Of a stretch of 43,835 bases of DNA, positions 16,601 to 23,649 are shown one piece after another. Position 1 is the first letter of the stretch. Every line of letters begins with the position of its first letter. Origin of the DNA: Bacteroidales bacterium (lineage in GTDB: Bacteria; Bacteroidota; Bacteroidia; Bacteroidales; F082); NCBI GenBank assembly GCA_017965765.1, contig JAGCPJ010000075.1, forward strand, positions 1-43,835, given 5' to 3'. The notes under the pieces are model-generated. The model worked only from the letters and a program-made list of their open reading frames with translations, did no database searches and had not been told where the DNA came from. The position numbers and the translations under genes are program-made.

Positions 16601-16953
16601 TCAACGCCGACGTCTTGAACCACCTGAAGTCTCTCGTCGGAGCAATGGCCAGACACCCCATCATCGGCGAGGCATTCAGTCCACAGGCCAAGGTGAAGAA
16701 CGAATGTGAACTCCTCTCGAAAGACTACGGCATCCTTCGCCCCGATAGGTATGCCGAAATGGCAGACAGGATCATCCTGCTGGACTACAAGACCGGCAAG
16801 GAAGATGACGAGCACCACGAACAACTGATGCAATACGCTTCCGTGCTGAAGAAAATCGTCAACAAAAAGATCGACTCTTACCTGGTTTACCTGGGTGAAG
16901 ACATCAAAGTCGTCCCCGTCATTGCGAAACAATTAACTCTAAACTTATCATAG
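13675..16953 (+). CDS. addA: UvrD-type helicase with C-terminal nuclease domain (AddA/RecB-like)
   Basis: A 1092-residue superfamily 1A helicase-nuclease for processing double-strand DNA breaks. Seen motifs: Walker A ASAGSGKT (13-20), Ia ITFTNMAANEMK, II with FIDEFQD (D404-E405), III VGDGKQSIYRWR, IV NYRSF, V LTVHKSKGLEYPVV, and VI YVAFTRAEQRLYVF. The C-terminus carries a PD-(D/E)XK nuclease core, LLDYKTGK (Asp1037, Lys1039), followed by EQLMQYASVL. The start at 13675 is chosen because MNQPNKAFKVYQASAGSG is the canonical beginning. Upstream codons in this frame are tamB shadow. It overlaps tamB by 17 bases and ends 2 bases before the protease gene. No AddB partner is next to it. Confidence 0.9.
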   Translation: MNQPNKAFKVYQASAGSGKTYTIVKEYLELCLKDEGSINNYNHILAITFTNMAANEMKAKILNHLADIINSDLGEEPKDMEKTLLDDLHIERNALKSNAKCLFQSIIHDYSSFCVSTIDAFFQQLSKSFAKELGLPTQFNTSIDEDAVADAITERIEEQIGPSNPFLNTILEDFYGINFDNEINKPVSYFIHDFIKKLFKENAFLRNEQSLFKSETDYKTTVILLKGNIKSHKEAIEESADGYVKAMDSFMQKNGFTEDSFNRKESNPSLKLLKSFRAETYNVLEDNQIQLLNGEYNWHTKELQKKLGSRFDSINKDFNDTVLPCLKAYRDHIGAYHFYRSVQQQLSLYVLRSIIKAEMNAYIGEEQVVPISEFNKRINDILGDFSVPFIYERIGEHFRHLFIDEFQDTSVLQWQNLVPLLDNGLSTQNMSMIVGDGKQSIYRWRSGEVGQIASLPEIYQKPDNSEAFDIFENTLINNFQFNRLDTNYRSFKNVVEFNNVFFQYCAERYLPEPYRKVYLDDDPRFNKSVSIEQKVHSKNEGLVQFETFNGSNKKEVMLERIKELIEELLEQGFKNKDIAVLVRTNKIGSAVANYLNDQGMAITSAESLLLSSSDKVQLIINTLSYLIHPDNKVVVAAVLYYWNLTHGHIKDGIVNQVFEKAKSIADGEETLEKLIELEPNTLKTLLDKSYSLYDICAALMRLYQFNTLEDSYLNFLLDVVFKWQSTDEVGIGAFLEFWEKKEGELSIIPGSADAVNILTVHKSKGLEYPVVIYPFVIDNLAKKKTNSIWIAPEALGFEKIPNLEKIQFEITTQSKKWSAKAQEIFDVDQQKTILDNLNLHYVAFTRAEQRLYVFIESLAKDNGHSPFMTFLGKGTLNPVADEEGHKVYQYGNPLTGKIVKKENLEGQPKPFFNESKAGDWYDKIKIDPDPTMFWISPENKMQPREWGDFVHLVLSTIKLPEDIDKTLKPYLDAGTFNADVLNHLKSLVGAMARHPIIGEAFSPQAKVKNECELLSKDYGILRPDRYAEMADRIILLDYKTGKEDDEHHEQLMQYASVLKKIVNKKIDSYLVYLGEDIKVVPVIAKQLTLNLS

Positions 16954-16955
16954 CC

Positions 16956-19900
16956 ATGAAAAAACTACTTGCTTTCTCACTGCTGCTTCTTTTGGGAGCC
17001 ACAGCCTTCGCCCAAGAACAGGCCAAGATGCTCCGATTCCCAACCATTCACGGCAATGACGTCGTATTTACCCATGGTGGAGACCTTTACCGCGTTGACA
17101 TCAAAGGCGGCATCGCCCACAAGATCACCAACGATGTTGACGGCTACGAGATGTTCGCCCGCTTCTCCCCCGATGGCAAGCACCTCGCCTTCACCGGACA
17201 GTATGACGGCAACACCGAAGTCTATGTGATGCCCTACCCCGAATGCGGCACCCCTACCCGACTCACCTACACGGCCACCCTCGGCCGCGACGATGTCAGC
17301 GACCGCATGGGTCCCAACAACATGGTGATGGCTTGGAAGGACAACAAAAACATCGTGTTCCGCTCCCGCAAGCAAAGCTGGGATGACTTCGTTGGCCAGC
17401 TCTTCCTTGCCAACATCGAAGGCGGCATCGCCGAACAGCTTCCCCTACCCGAAGGCGGCTGGATCTCCTATTCCCCCGATGGCAAGAAGATCGCCTACAA
17501 CCGCGTGATGCGCGAGTTCCGCACTTGGAAATATTACAAAGGAGGTATGGCTGATGACGTGTGGATCTATGATTTCAAATCCAAGAAAATCGAAAATATC
17601 ACCAACAACGACGCCCAAGACATCTTCCCGATGTGGGTCGGCGACAAGGTGTATTTCTGCAGCGACCGCGACCGCACGATGAACCTCTTCGTCTATGACC
17701 TCAAGACCAAACAGACCACCAAGGTGACCGACTACACCTACTATGACATCAAATACCCCTCCTTGGGCGACAATGACATCGTCTATGAAAACGGTGGTGA
17801 ACTGTTCCGCTATAACTTGAAAGACGGCAAGGTCTATCCCATCCCTGTGCAGATCGTTGATGATGGCAACTCCACCCGTAACAAATACGTGGATTGCAGC
17901 AAGTTCATTACCAGCAGCAGCATCGCTCCCGACGGTAGCCGTGTGGCTTTCGGCGCCCGAGGCGACGTATGGACCGTCCCCGCCAAGTCAGGCATCACCC
18001 GCAACCTCACCCAGAGTGACGGAGCGCATGACCGTGACGTGGCTTGGTCCCCCGACGGCAAATACATCGCCTACATCAGCGACCGCTCCGGCGAAGACGA
18101 GATCTATATCCAAGCACAAGACGGCAAGGAAGACGCCATCCAACTCACCAAAGACTCCGACACCTATAAGATGGATCCCGTTTGGTCACCTGACAGCAAG
18201 TACATCACCTGGTACGACAAGATGAACCGCCTCAACATGGTGGAGGTCGGCAGCAAGAAAGTCACCGTCGTGGCCGAGAACCGCACTGGAGAGATGCGCG
18301 ACTACTGCTGGTCGGCCGATAGCCGCTGGATTGCCTATACCATGCCCAGCACCTTCGGCGTTAGCCATATCCACATCTATAATGTAGCCTCCGGCAAGGA
18401 CGAGGTCGTCACCGAGGAACTCTTCAACGCCTCCAGTCCCGCCTTTGACAAGAACGGCAAATACCTCTATTTCACCTCTGAACGCGACTTCCGCCCCACC
18501 TACAGCTGGACTGAATGGAACCATGTCTATACCGACATGACCCGCATCTACCTGGTGACCCTGCAAAAAGATACCCCTTCTCCATTCTTGACCGAGAATG
18601 ACGAGGTCAAACTGGAAGGTGACCATAAAGACAGCCCGAAAGGACCTGAAGGCAAAGGCCCAAAGGACGGGAAAGGCGGTTCAGGAAAGCCTGGCGATGG
18701 TCCAGAAAAGCCTGGGAAGAAGGAAGCCAAAGAAGTGAAGATCGACTTTGAAGGCATCACCCACCGCATTGTAGTGCTGCCTGTCAACGCAGGCAGTTAC
18801 CACAACCTCACTGGGGTGGACGGCGGTCTTTACTATGTGGCAGGTGGCCGCAACGGAGGCGGATTAGGCTATTTCGACGCCAAAACCAAGAAATGCACCA
18901 GCATCGGTGGCTTCGGATATCAACTCTCCGCTGACGGCAGCAAGATGCTTGTACGCGAGCGTGGCGGGTACAAGATCATCAACACCCCCAAGGGTCCCAT
19001 GCCCGGCGGTGGCGCTAAAGAAGGTCCGGGAGGCGGCAAAGCCGAAGGCAGCCTCGACCTCAGCCAGATGAAGAAATGGGTCAACCTGAAAGAGGAATGG
19101 ACCCAGATCCTCAACGAGGCTTGGCGCCAAGAACGCGACTTCTTCTACGCACCCAACATGCACGGCGTGGACTGGCCAGCCATGAAAGAGAAATACGGCA
19201 AACTCGTCCCCTACTGCTCCGACCGCTACGACCTCACCTACCTCATCGGCGAGATGATCGGTGAGATCAACATCGGACACGCCTACGTCGGCGACGGCGA
19301 CCGCATCAAACCAGAACGCATCCCGATGGGACTCCTCGGCGCCCAGATTCACCGCGACAAGTCGGGCTACTTCCAGATCGACAAGATCCTGAAAGGCGAG
19401 AACTGGAACGAGAAGACCCGCTCACCCCTCACCGAGGTCGGCATTGACGTGAAGGAAGGCGACTACATCATCGCCATCGACGGACAAAGCACGAAGGACA
19501 TGAAAGACATGTACCAAGCCTTGGTCGGCAAAGCCAACACCCCCGTGCTCCTCACCATCAACAGCAAAGCCTCAGAAGGCGGCAGCGACGTGGTGGTGAA
19601 GCCCATCGCCGACGAAAACGGCCTGTATTATTACAACATGGTCCAAGACAATATCGAGAAGGTCAACAAGGCCACCAATGGACAGGTCGGCTACATCCAC
19701 ATCCCCGACATGGGCGTGGACGGCCTGAACGAATTTGCGAAATACTTCTATGCGCAACTTGACAAGAAGGCGCTCATCATCGATGACCGTGGCAATGGCG
19801 GCGGCAATGTCAGTCCGATGATCATCGAACGTCTGCGTCGTGAACTCTCCATGTACGACATGATGCGAAACTGTGAGCCCGAGACCAAGCCCACCAAGAT

Positions 19901-20282
19901 GGTGCTCGGCCCCAAGGTCCTGCTGTTCAACAAATATTCCGCATCCGACGGCGACCTGTTCCCCTACCAGTTCAAGAAACACAAGATCGGCACCACCATC
20001 GGCACCCGTTCCTGGGGTGGCGTGGTAGGCATCAGAGGCAGTCTGCCCTTCATTGACGGTGGCACCCTGACCCGTCCAGAATTCGCTCCATTTGACGAGA
20101 ATGGCAACTGGGTCATCGAAGGCTACGGCGTCGATCCCGACATCGTCATCGACAACGACCCCGCCCGTGAATACGAGGGCATCGACGACCAGTTGAACAA
20201 AGCCATCGAAGTCATTCTGAAACAAATGAAAGACTACCCTGAGATCCCAGCCATACCAGCGTTCCCGGATAAGTCCAAATAA
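16956..20282 (+). CDS. Secreted tricorn-like S41 family protease
   Basis: A 1108-residue exported protein with a signal peptide (MKKLLAFSLLLLLGATAFA). Residues about 25-550 contain TolB-like beta-propeller repeats (FSPDGKHLAFTG, YSPDGKKIAYN, WSPDGKYIAYIS, WSPDSKYITWYD). A Gly/Pro/Lys-rich low-complexity linker follows at about 555-600. Next come a second beta region, the helical tricorn core with a likely catalytic His736 (NMHGVDW), a PDZ domain (about 790-880), and the S41 protease domain with GNGGGNVSPM and the nucleophile region KYSASDGD (Ser997 followed by Asp998, the tricorn arrangement). It probably degrades peptides in the periplasm. A strong bidirectional terminator follows. Confidence 0.92.
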   Translation: MKKLLAFSLLLLLGATAFAQEQAKMLRFPTIHGNDVVFTHGGDLYRVDIKGGIAHKITNDVDGYEMFARFSPDGKHLAFTGQYDGNTEVYVMPYPECGTPTRLTYTATLGRDDVSDRMGPNNMVMAWKDNKNIVFRSRKQSWDDFVGQLFLANIEGGIAEQLPLPEGGWISYSPDGKKIAYNRVMREFRTWKYYKGGMADDVWIYDFKSKKIENITNNDAQDIFPMWVGDKVYFCSDRDRTMNLFVYDLKTKQTTKVTDYTYYDIKYPSLGDNDIVYENGGELFRYNLKDGKVYPIPVQIVDDGNSTRNKYVDCSKFITSSSIAPDGSRVAFGARGDVWTVPAKSGITRNLTQSDGAHDRDVAWSPDGKYIAYISDRSGEDEIYIQAQDGKEDAIQLTKDSDTYKMDPVWSPDSKYITWYDKMNRLNMVEVGSKKVTVVAENRTGEMRDYCWSADSRWIAYTMPSTFGVSHIHIYNVASGKDEVVTEELFNASSPAFDKNGKYLYFTSERDFRPTYSWTEWNHVYTDMTRIYLVTLQKDTPSPFLTENDEVKLEGDHKDSPKGPEGKGPKDGKGGSGKPGDGPEKPGKKEAKEVKIDFEGITHRIVVLPVNAGSYHNLTGVDGGLYYVAGGRNGGGLGYFDAKTKKCTSIGGFGYQLSADGSKMLVRERGGYKIINTPKGPMPGGGAKEGPGGGKAEGSLDLSQMKKWVNLKEEWTQILNEAWRQERDFFYAPNMHGVDWPAMKEKYGKLVPYCSDRYDLTYLIGEMIGEINIGHAYVGDGDRIKPERIPMGLLGAQIHRDKSGYFQIDKILKGENWNEKTRSPLTEVGIDVKEGDYIIAIDGQSTKDMKDMYQALVGKANTPVLLTINSKASEGGSDVVVKPIADENGLYYYNMVQDNIEKVNKATNGQVGYIHIPDMGVDGLNEFAKYFYAQLDKKALIIDDRGNGGGNVSPMIIERLRRELSMYDMMRNCEPETKPTKMVLGPKVLLFNKYSASDGDLFPYQFKKHKIGTTIGTRSWGGVVGIRGSLPFIDGGTLTRPEFAPFDENGNWVIEGYGVDPDIVIDNDPAREYEGIDDQLNKAIEVILKQMKDYPEIPAIPAFPDKSK

Positions 20283-20295
20283 CAGATCCAAATAA

Positions 20296-20327
20296 AAGAA
20301 AAGCAGGGCACCAGCCCTGCTTTTCTT
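20296..20327. terminator. Bidirectional intrinsic terminator
   Basis: A perfect 14-bp stem (AAGAAAAGCAGGGC with its complement, ACCA loop) has T-rich flanks in both directions. It separates the convergent protease and btuF genes. Its last two bases lie within the btuF stop codon. Confidence 0.9.
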
Positions 20328-21438
20328 ATTCAATCAATTTATAGTATTTCGGAATGTAATCCCCAGGGATCTTCTCGGGATGGAAGACGGCGATAAAGTC
20401 CGCCAACAACACGTCAGGCTCAATCTGAGAACGCTCAAAATAACCTGTCTCCTGGATATCGCAGACAATGATCTTGTGGTTCTTGTAGGCATCGAACAAC
20501 GCATACACGGCGTTTTCCTTCTTAAGCGACTCGTAGGTCATCGGCAAGGATGAGGAGTTGGTGACCCTCCAGAAATCTGCATGCTGGGCTTTGGCCAAGA
20601 TAGTTTCCGAATCCAAGGGAAAACTGGCCGTGGAGGGGTCGTCTTTCCAGATGTAGTCGGCCCCGGCATCCTTAAACAATTGTGCCATATAGCTCTTCCC
20701 TCCAGCCACATACCACTGACCGTTGAAAGCCAGATCTGAGAACACGGTGGGACGGGAATCCACAGTGGCGCAAAGGTCTTTCAAAGCTTCATACCGAGAT
20801 TCTATCTCATCAAACCAAGCATCAGCAGCTTCACGGCGACCCGTCATCATGCCCACCACACGGATCCATTCCGCACGCCCCAAAGGCGTGGTCTCCAGAT
20901 AATCGGCAAAGGGAAACAACATCGCTCCCGTCACCTTCAAGGGGTCTTGGTTACTGTCAAAATACGGGGAAAACAGGATGACATCAGGATGCATCTGGAT
21001 CATCAGTTCCAGGTTCTTAGCTGTCTCGGTACCGACATCCTTCACCGTACCTTCTGCAAGAAGGTCGATCATCCGCTGGTCATGTACATAACGACCTTCC
21101 AGGATGCCCTTCACACGGTCGATTTCCCCTAGCTCCAGGAACACCGACCACTGCGTGGATGAGAAGCAGATCACCTTGCTGAAGCCTTCTTTCGGGACAA
21201 AACAGCGATCCAGCAACACCGTAGTATCCCATGGATTATAGACCTCCATCTGATAGCCGGAATCGACATCATAGACCGCCACATTATGCGCATAGCGCAT
21301 CAGGTTCGCCCCACGTTGAGGCTCCCCCTCGCCCTCTGGGAGAGGGGGTTGGGGGGTGAGGGCACATGACGCCAGCAACAGCATCATGAATACCCAAGAT
21401 GTCAAGATTGGGCAAAGCTTTCGAGACATTCCTTGCAT
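20326..21438 (-). CDS. btuF: BtuF-like periplasmic cobalamin/iron-complex binding lipoprotein
   Basis: A 370-residue substrate-binding protein of the BtuF/FhuD class (helical backbone, two lobes), which delivers cobalamin or iron chelates to an ABC importer. A lipoprotein signal is present (WVFMMLLLASC). Right after the lipid-carrying Cys comes TPQPPLPEGEGE, encoded by an invasive-type GC-rich repeat, and the mature domain starts at about residue 47 (RYAHNVAVYDV). Ligand-binding-type segments include VICFSSTQWSVFLELGEI, MHPDVILFSP and RPTVFSDLAFNGQWYV. It is the last gene of the riboswitch operon, which favours cobalamin over iron. The ATG at 21429 is an equally good start. No permease or ATPase gene is adjacent. 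Confidence 0.8.
   Translation of the reverse strand: MQGMSRKLCPILTSWVFMMLLLASCALTPQPPLPEGEGEPQRGANLMRYAHNVAVYDVDSGYQMEVYNPWDTTVLLDRCFVPKEGFSKVICFSSTQWSVFLELGEIDRVKGILEGRYVHDQRMIDLLAEGTVKDVGTETAKNLELMIQMHPDVILFSPYFDSNQDPLKVTGAMLFPFADYLETTPLGRAEWIRVVGMMTGRREAADAWFDEIESRYEALKDLCATVDSRPTVFSDLAFNGQWYVAGGKSYMAQLFKDAGADYIWKDDPSTASFPLDSETILAKAQHADFWRVTNSSSLPMTYESLKKENAVYALFDAYKNHKIIVCDIQETGYFERSQIEPDVLLADFIAVFHPEKIPGDYIPKYYKLIE
21321..21362. repeat. GC-rich palindromic repeat inserted in btuF
   Basis: This 42-base stretch contains CCCTCT-GGG-AGAGGG and is bounded by G/C runs. It translates on the minus strand as TPQPPLPEGEGE, and similar TPxPxPLPxGEG peptides are encoded by a widespread bacterial palindromic repeat. 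It sits in the flexible tether after the lipobox Cys, where an insertion is harmless. Confidence 0.65.
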
Positions 21439-21563
21439 AGACAGTTGTTATATACTTTCAGTTTTTGCCTGGCTTCATCAGTCAGTTGGATCGTGGCACA
21501 CCAGCAGTCTTTCGAATGGATACACTCGAATTCCTTCCCGCATTTCGGACAAATCTTCTTCAT
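21402..21563 (-). CDS. Small cysteine-rich CWC-family protein
   Basis: A 53-residue protein with MKKICPKCGKEFEC at the N-terminus, then DCWC, and NNCLCKEC near the end. The CPxCG, CWC and CxCxxC pattern matches the cysteine-rich CWC family, presumed metal-binding, with no known biochemical role. The ATG at 21563 is chosen because residues encoded further upstream come from a GAAGACA heptamer tract with only a TTG start. It overlaps the 5' end of btuF by about 30 bases, follows the btuG-like gene closely, and so belongs to the cobalamin operon. Confidence 0.75.
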   Translation of the reverse strand: MKKICPKCGKEFECIHSKDCWCATIQLTDEARQKLKVYNNCLCKECLESFAQS

Positions 21564-21565
21564 TC

Positions 21566-21586
21566 TTTCTTCTGTCTTCTGTCTTC
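21566..21586 (-). repeat. GAAGACA heptamer tract between btuG-like and CWC genes
   Basis: Three 7-base units (GAAGACA, GAAGACA, GAAGAAA on the minus strand) fill the gap from the btuG-like stop codon (21587-21589) to two bases before the CWC start codon. This is the same layout as the other boundary tracts in the window, with a different unit. Confidence 0.8.
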
Positions 21587-22669
21587 TCAATTAAACAACA
21601 TAAACCCCGGACAAATGCCTGCATCGAATGAACTCAGCAGCACCCCGTCTGAGGAATAGCGATACACTGTGCCGTTGACAGTATAAGACTTCGCATCAGA
21701 GAGATAGATGTCACCGTTTTGCGGGTTGACAAAGAGTTTGTAGAACATCTTACCCTCGGCGGGAATCACGAAGTCGTCCTCTTGATCCGGTTGGTTGACG
21801 TTCATGCGATGCACGTCGCCGCCATTGGTCCAATCGCCGCCATAGACGAAATACAGGTAATTACCGGTAGGGTCAATGGCCAGATTCAAGGCAGTCTTGT
21901 CGAAAGTCTTCACGAGAACCGCTTGCTTGGTGGTCGTATTGATCTTCCAAAGCGTGCTGGGCACGTTGGCTTCGAAGTCGTAAGAGTCACCTTCGCACAT
22001 CACCCAAATCTCGCCGTTTTTATCCACCACCATGCCGTTCGGCTCCGTTCCCACAGTGATTTCAGCCACCTTCATGTCGTTTTCAGAATCAACGACCTGA
22101 ACGGTATTGTTTTCCATGCCAGTCACATAGTAGCGTGACCAGTTGGCCACATACACCTCGCGTCCTACCTTGACCATGGTCTCGGTGGACTTGCCCATGC
22201 TGACGGTACCCGTATGGGTCATCGTTTGCGGGTTGACGATCCACAACTCGGTGCTGGCCAGATCGCTGACGTAGGCCTTGTCGGGAGCCACAGGTAACAT
22301 ATAGCGAGGCTGCACGAAATCGGTGAGCATGTAGGGCTGGGTGGTATCACACACGATGGTTCCAGCATCCACCTTATAAATATAGTTGCTGTTGTTGACC
22401 ACGATGTAGAGTTTGCCATCGTACATTGCGAGGCTTTGTCCCACATCACCGATCGGAGCGCCATTGACACGATAGAACAAATTGTTGGCCACGGTATCCA
22501 TTTCGGGATCGTAGAACGTCAATGAAGCATTGGCGTAAGTGAAGTTGCCTTCGTTGATCACGAAAACGCCTTTACCCACAGTCGTCACCTCCGGCACAGG
22601 TGGATCCTCGGGACCACAAGAGGCGAAAACAAGAATGATACTACACAGAAATATAGCTAATCTTTTCAT
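21587..22669 (-). CDS. btuG: BtuG-like surface lipoprotein, YncE/beta-propeller cobalamin-binding protein
   Basis: A 360-residue lipoprotein. The signal MKRLAIFLCSIILVFASC puts the lipid on Cys18, followed by GPEDPP, an acidic stretch like the surface-export signals of the phylum. The rest is a seven-bladed propeller-type sequence with repeats such as GQSLAMYDGKLYIVVNNSN, NPQTMTHTGTVSMG, VGTEPNGMVVDKNGEIWVMC and LNLAIDPTGNYLYFVYGG. This matches the DUF5074/YncE-like family that includes BtuG of Bacteroides thetaiotaomicron, which captures cobalamin on the cell surface and passes it to BtuB. The riboswitch upstream and btuF-like gene downstream support that role. No btuB is in the window. Confidence 0.82.
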   Translation of the reverse strand: MKRLAIFLCSIILVFASCGPEDPPVPEVTTVGKGVFVINEGNFTYANASLTFYDPEMDTVANNLFYRVNGAPIGDVGQSLAMYDGKLYIVVNNSNYIYKVDAGTIVCDTTQPYMLTDFVQPRYMLPVAPDKAYVSDLASTELWIVNPQTMTHTGTVSMGKSTETMVKVGREVYVANWSRYYVTGMENNTVQVVDSENDMKVAEITVGTEPNGMVVDKNGEIWVMCEGDSYDFEANVPSTLWKINTTTKQAVLVKTFDKTALNLAIDPTGNYLYFVYGGDWTNGGDVHRMNVNQPDQEDDFVIPAEGKMFYKLFVNPQNGDIYLSDAKSYTVNGTVYRYSSDGVLLSSFDAGICPGFMLFN

Positions 22670-22674
22670 AGTCG

Positions 22675-23649
22675 TTAGTTTTTCATGAATTTTTCAATTG
22701 CTACTTTTCCATCAGCCTCGACACGCACAAGATAGAGCCCAGAAGCTAAGAAAGACACGTCAACGTGATTGCTGTCCGATTCCAAAAGGCGCTGACCTGT
22801 CAACGAAAAGACGGCAATGGACGTGATCTTTTCCGCTTTTACGGAGAGTCGGTCTTGTACCGGATTGGGGTAAATAGCTATCGAGGCGGCGCTATGGTCG
22901 TGGATGCTGTAATGTGCCAGATCATGGATGACGCCCACGGCATCTAGGTCGAAGCCACTGGAGGCGAAAGGGGTCGGCCAAGGGTCGTTGACGATGTGGC
23001 CTTCACTGTCGTAGGTAGCGTAATCGGGGTTGATGGTACCCACCACGTCAACGATACGTACATGGGTGATTTTGTTTTTATCCAAGCGTTCGTCCTCGGG
23101 TAGCTCTTCCAGGTCGAAGGGAGTACCATAGAGCGGCGCATATTTCCCCGCAAAATTGTGGACGAGCTGAGGTTCAACGCAATCAAAGCTACCCACCTGT
23201 GGGCTTTCCGGGACATAGGAAATAGCGGGAAAGCGCACGAAGTTCTCACCATCGGAGCTTACCTCCACGAAACCGAGTTCCAAGAAAAAGAATCCGGGTT
23301 GTTGTGCGTTTTCGAGGGGATTCTCGAACACGGCAAAGTCAGGTCCGGGACCGTTATAGAGGGGCGACTCAAAGGTAAGGACAGCGTTGCCACCGTCGCC
23401 GAGGCTGACTAACGCTTGTCCATCAGGTTTCCCAAGGCCGTCGGCATCGACGCCATAGGAGGCGAGGCCATTCTCTGGCTTGTCGATACGCATTGGTCCA
23501 CGCTCCACCACACATCCCGTAGCCCATGCCACGAAGGCCGATGAGTCACAATGCATGGCGGTAGTCCCCTCCTGCCCCGCCGGTGGCGCGAACTGCGCCA
23601 CCGACAGTAACGGGAGAGTCACTAAAAATATGGATAGGATTTTTCTCAT
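22675..23649 (-). CDS. T9SS-secreted cell surface protein in the cobalamin operon
   Basis: A 324-residue exported protein: signal peptide MRKILSIFLVTLPLLSVA, a beta-rich body (about 20-250) with VSLGDGGNAVLTFESPLYNG, DFAVFENPLENAQQ and VEVSSDGENFVRFPAISYV, and a C-terminal T9SS type A sorting domain (YPNPVQDRLSVKAEK through VAIEKFMKN). The ATG at 23649 overlaps the preceding stop by 4 bases (ATGA), so it is translationally coupled to the 402-residue protein. The DGxNAVLTFE...GPDFAVFEN pattern is found in secreted proteins of unknown function. Because of the riboswitch I infer a role in cobamide binding or release at the surface. No catalytic motif is visible. Confidence 0.75.
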   Translation of the reverse strand: MRKILSIFLVTLPLLSVAQFAPPAGQEGTTAMHCDSSAFVAWATGCVVERGPMRIDKPENGLASYGVDADGLGKPDGQALVSLGDGGNAVLTFESPLYNGPGPDFAVFENPLENAQQPGFFFLELGFVEVSSDGENFVRFPAISYVPESPQVGSFDCVEPQLVHNFAGKYAPLYGTPFDLEELPEDERLDKNKITHVRIVDVVGTINPDYATYDSEGHIVNDPWPTPFASSGFDLDAVGVIHDLAHYSIHDHSAASIAIYPNPVQDRLSVKAEKITSIAVFSLTGQRLLESDSNHVDVSFLASGLYLVRVEADGKVAIEKFMKN

